A stretch of DNA of 64,000 nt from contig DATMAB010000018.1 in the NCBI GenBank assembly GCA_035573675.1, positions 62,001-126,000 on the forward strand, read 5' to 3'. The DNA is from Terriglobales bacterium (GTDB lineage Bacteria; Acidobacteriota; Terriglobia; Terriglobales; Acidobacteriaceae). The translations under genes were made by a program, and so were the position numbers. Shown in pieces: positions 63,434-64,000 of this stretch (position 1 is its first letter; the number at the start of each line of letters is the position of its first letter). The notes beneath the pieces were generated by a model, which had not been told where the DNA came from, did not search any database, and saw only the letters and a list, made by a program, of their open reading frames with translations.

Positions 63434-64000
63434 ATGATCGTAATGAAGTTCGGCGGCACTTCGGTGGAGGACGCGGCTGCCATCGAACGCGCGGCCGCCA
63501 TCGTGCGCGCCCGCCTGGCCCGCCGGCCGGTGGTGATCGTCAGCGCGCTCGCCCGCGTCACCGACCAGTTGCTGGCCATGGGCCGGGCCGCGGGTGCAGG
63601 AGATCTCGCCGCCGCTCTCGAGTTGGCACGGGCGCTGCGCGAACGCCATTACACGGTCGCGGGAGAACTGCTGCACACCGGCCTGTTCACCCAGTTCCAC
63701 CGCACCCTAGAGCAGGAGTGCGACGCGCTGGAAGAACTGCTGCGCGGCATCGCCGCCGTGGGCGAACTCACGCCTCGCACCTCGGACGCCGTCGCTGGCT
63801 TCGGGGAGCGCTTGTCGAGCGGCATCATCTCGGCCGCATTCACGCTGCGCGACGTCCCCGCGCGACTGGTGGATTCCCGGCGCATTATCGTCACCGACAA
63901 TTCGCACGGCCGCGCCCTCCCGCAGTTCGACGAAACCAATGATCGCCTGGCCGCCGAGGTGCGCCCGCTGGCAGAGAACGGCACTGTACCGGTGATGGGG
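63434..64000 (+). CDS. Aspartokinase, N-terminal part (cut by window edge)
   Basis: The frame is open from ATG 63434 to the window end: 189 residues. It starts MIVMKFGGTSVEDAAAIERA, the aspartokinase signature (KFGGTS), and has AGFGERLSS further on, where the substrate site lies. Whether it is fused to homoserine dehydrogenase (ThrA/MetL type) cannot be told. It is coupled with asd. Confidence 0.93.
   Translation, partial: MIVMKFGGTSVEDAAAIERAAAIVRARLARRPVVIVSALARVTDQLLAMGRAAGAGDLAAALELARALRERHYTVAGELLHTGLFTQFHRTLEQECDALEELLRGIAAVGELTPRTSDAVAGFGERLSSGIISAAFTLRDVPARLVDSRRIIVTDNSHGRALPQFDETNDRLAAEVRPLAENGTVPVMG

Overview
The window is a GC-rich (roughly 65%) bacterial chromosome segment. The gene content and gene style point to Acidobacteriota, probably a Terriglobia relative. 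Pointers are a split complex I and ATP synthase organisation, the futalosine route to menaquinone (MqnE plus a MqnP-like UbiA protein), an Omp85/TamB outer-membrane operon, many GTG and TTG starts, and many short repeats at gene ends. The taxonomic call is inference, since no rRNA gene is present. There is no prophage, plasmid, CRISPR array or intact insertion sequence.

Layout. 1-0.86 kb: 3' part of a nuoN copy from a second complex I locus, running rightward. 0.95-15.9 kb: a leftward block with nuoA, C, D, H, I, J, K, L, M, N, then F0 genes (atpZ, atpI, atpB, atpE) and a two-gene ABC exporter. nuoB, E, F and G and the rest of the ATP synthase are not here. A four-helix-bundle gene with inverted-repeat flanks fills the nuoD-nuoH gap. 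16-28.6 kb: lysS, an M13 peptidase, a class V aminotransferase, a three-gene phospholipid cluster, tRNA-Lys, a fatty-acid desaturase, aroA, and small genes. 28.9-32 kb: a lower-GC island with a secreted protein and a decayed YD-repeat (Rhs-like) gene. 32.3-40.6 kb: TPR protein, thiD, rlpA, pyrF, small proteins, a glutaryl-CoA dehydrogenase-like gene, glpX, and an Ntn-type asparaginase. 40.7-42.9 kb: a two-gene unit in which a hibernation-promoting-factor domain is fused to sigma-70-like domains, followed by a bacterial eRF1-like protein without GGQ. 43-53.8 kb: mqnE, cspA, mqnP, pcm, tamB, a SurA-like chaperone, and a seven-POTRA Omp85 protein. 54-64 kb: thiF-like gene, MFS transporter, ECF sigma/anti-sigma/DUF4097 operon, aroK, secreted protein, AI-2E family permease, galT, asd, and the start of an aspartokinase.

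How the genes work together. Complex I feeds electrons to menaquinone made by the futalosine pathway, and the F0 genes sit next to it. The Omp85, SurA-like and TamB genes form an outer-membrane assembly unit. The sigma/anti-sigma/DUF4097 set looks like an envelope-stress module. aroA and aroK (shikimate) and asd and the aspartokinase (aspartate family) are housekeeping biosynthesis.

The most unusual signals are the HPF-sigma fusion paired with an eRF1-like protein; a set of 7-nt and 8-nt phased short tandem arrays that begin at stop codons or abut start codons, including at most nuo gene junctions; the capture of such repeats into the NuoM C-terminus; and the inverted-repeat-flanked four-helix-bundle gene, whose middle is out of frame.
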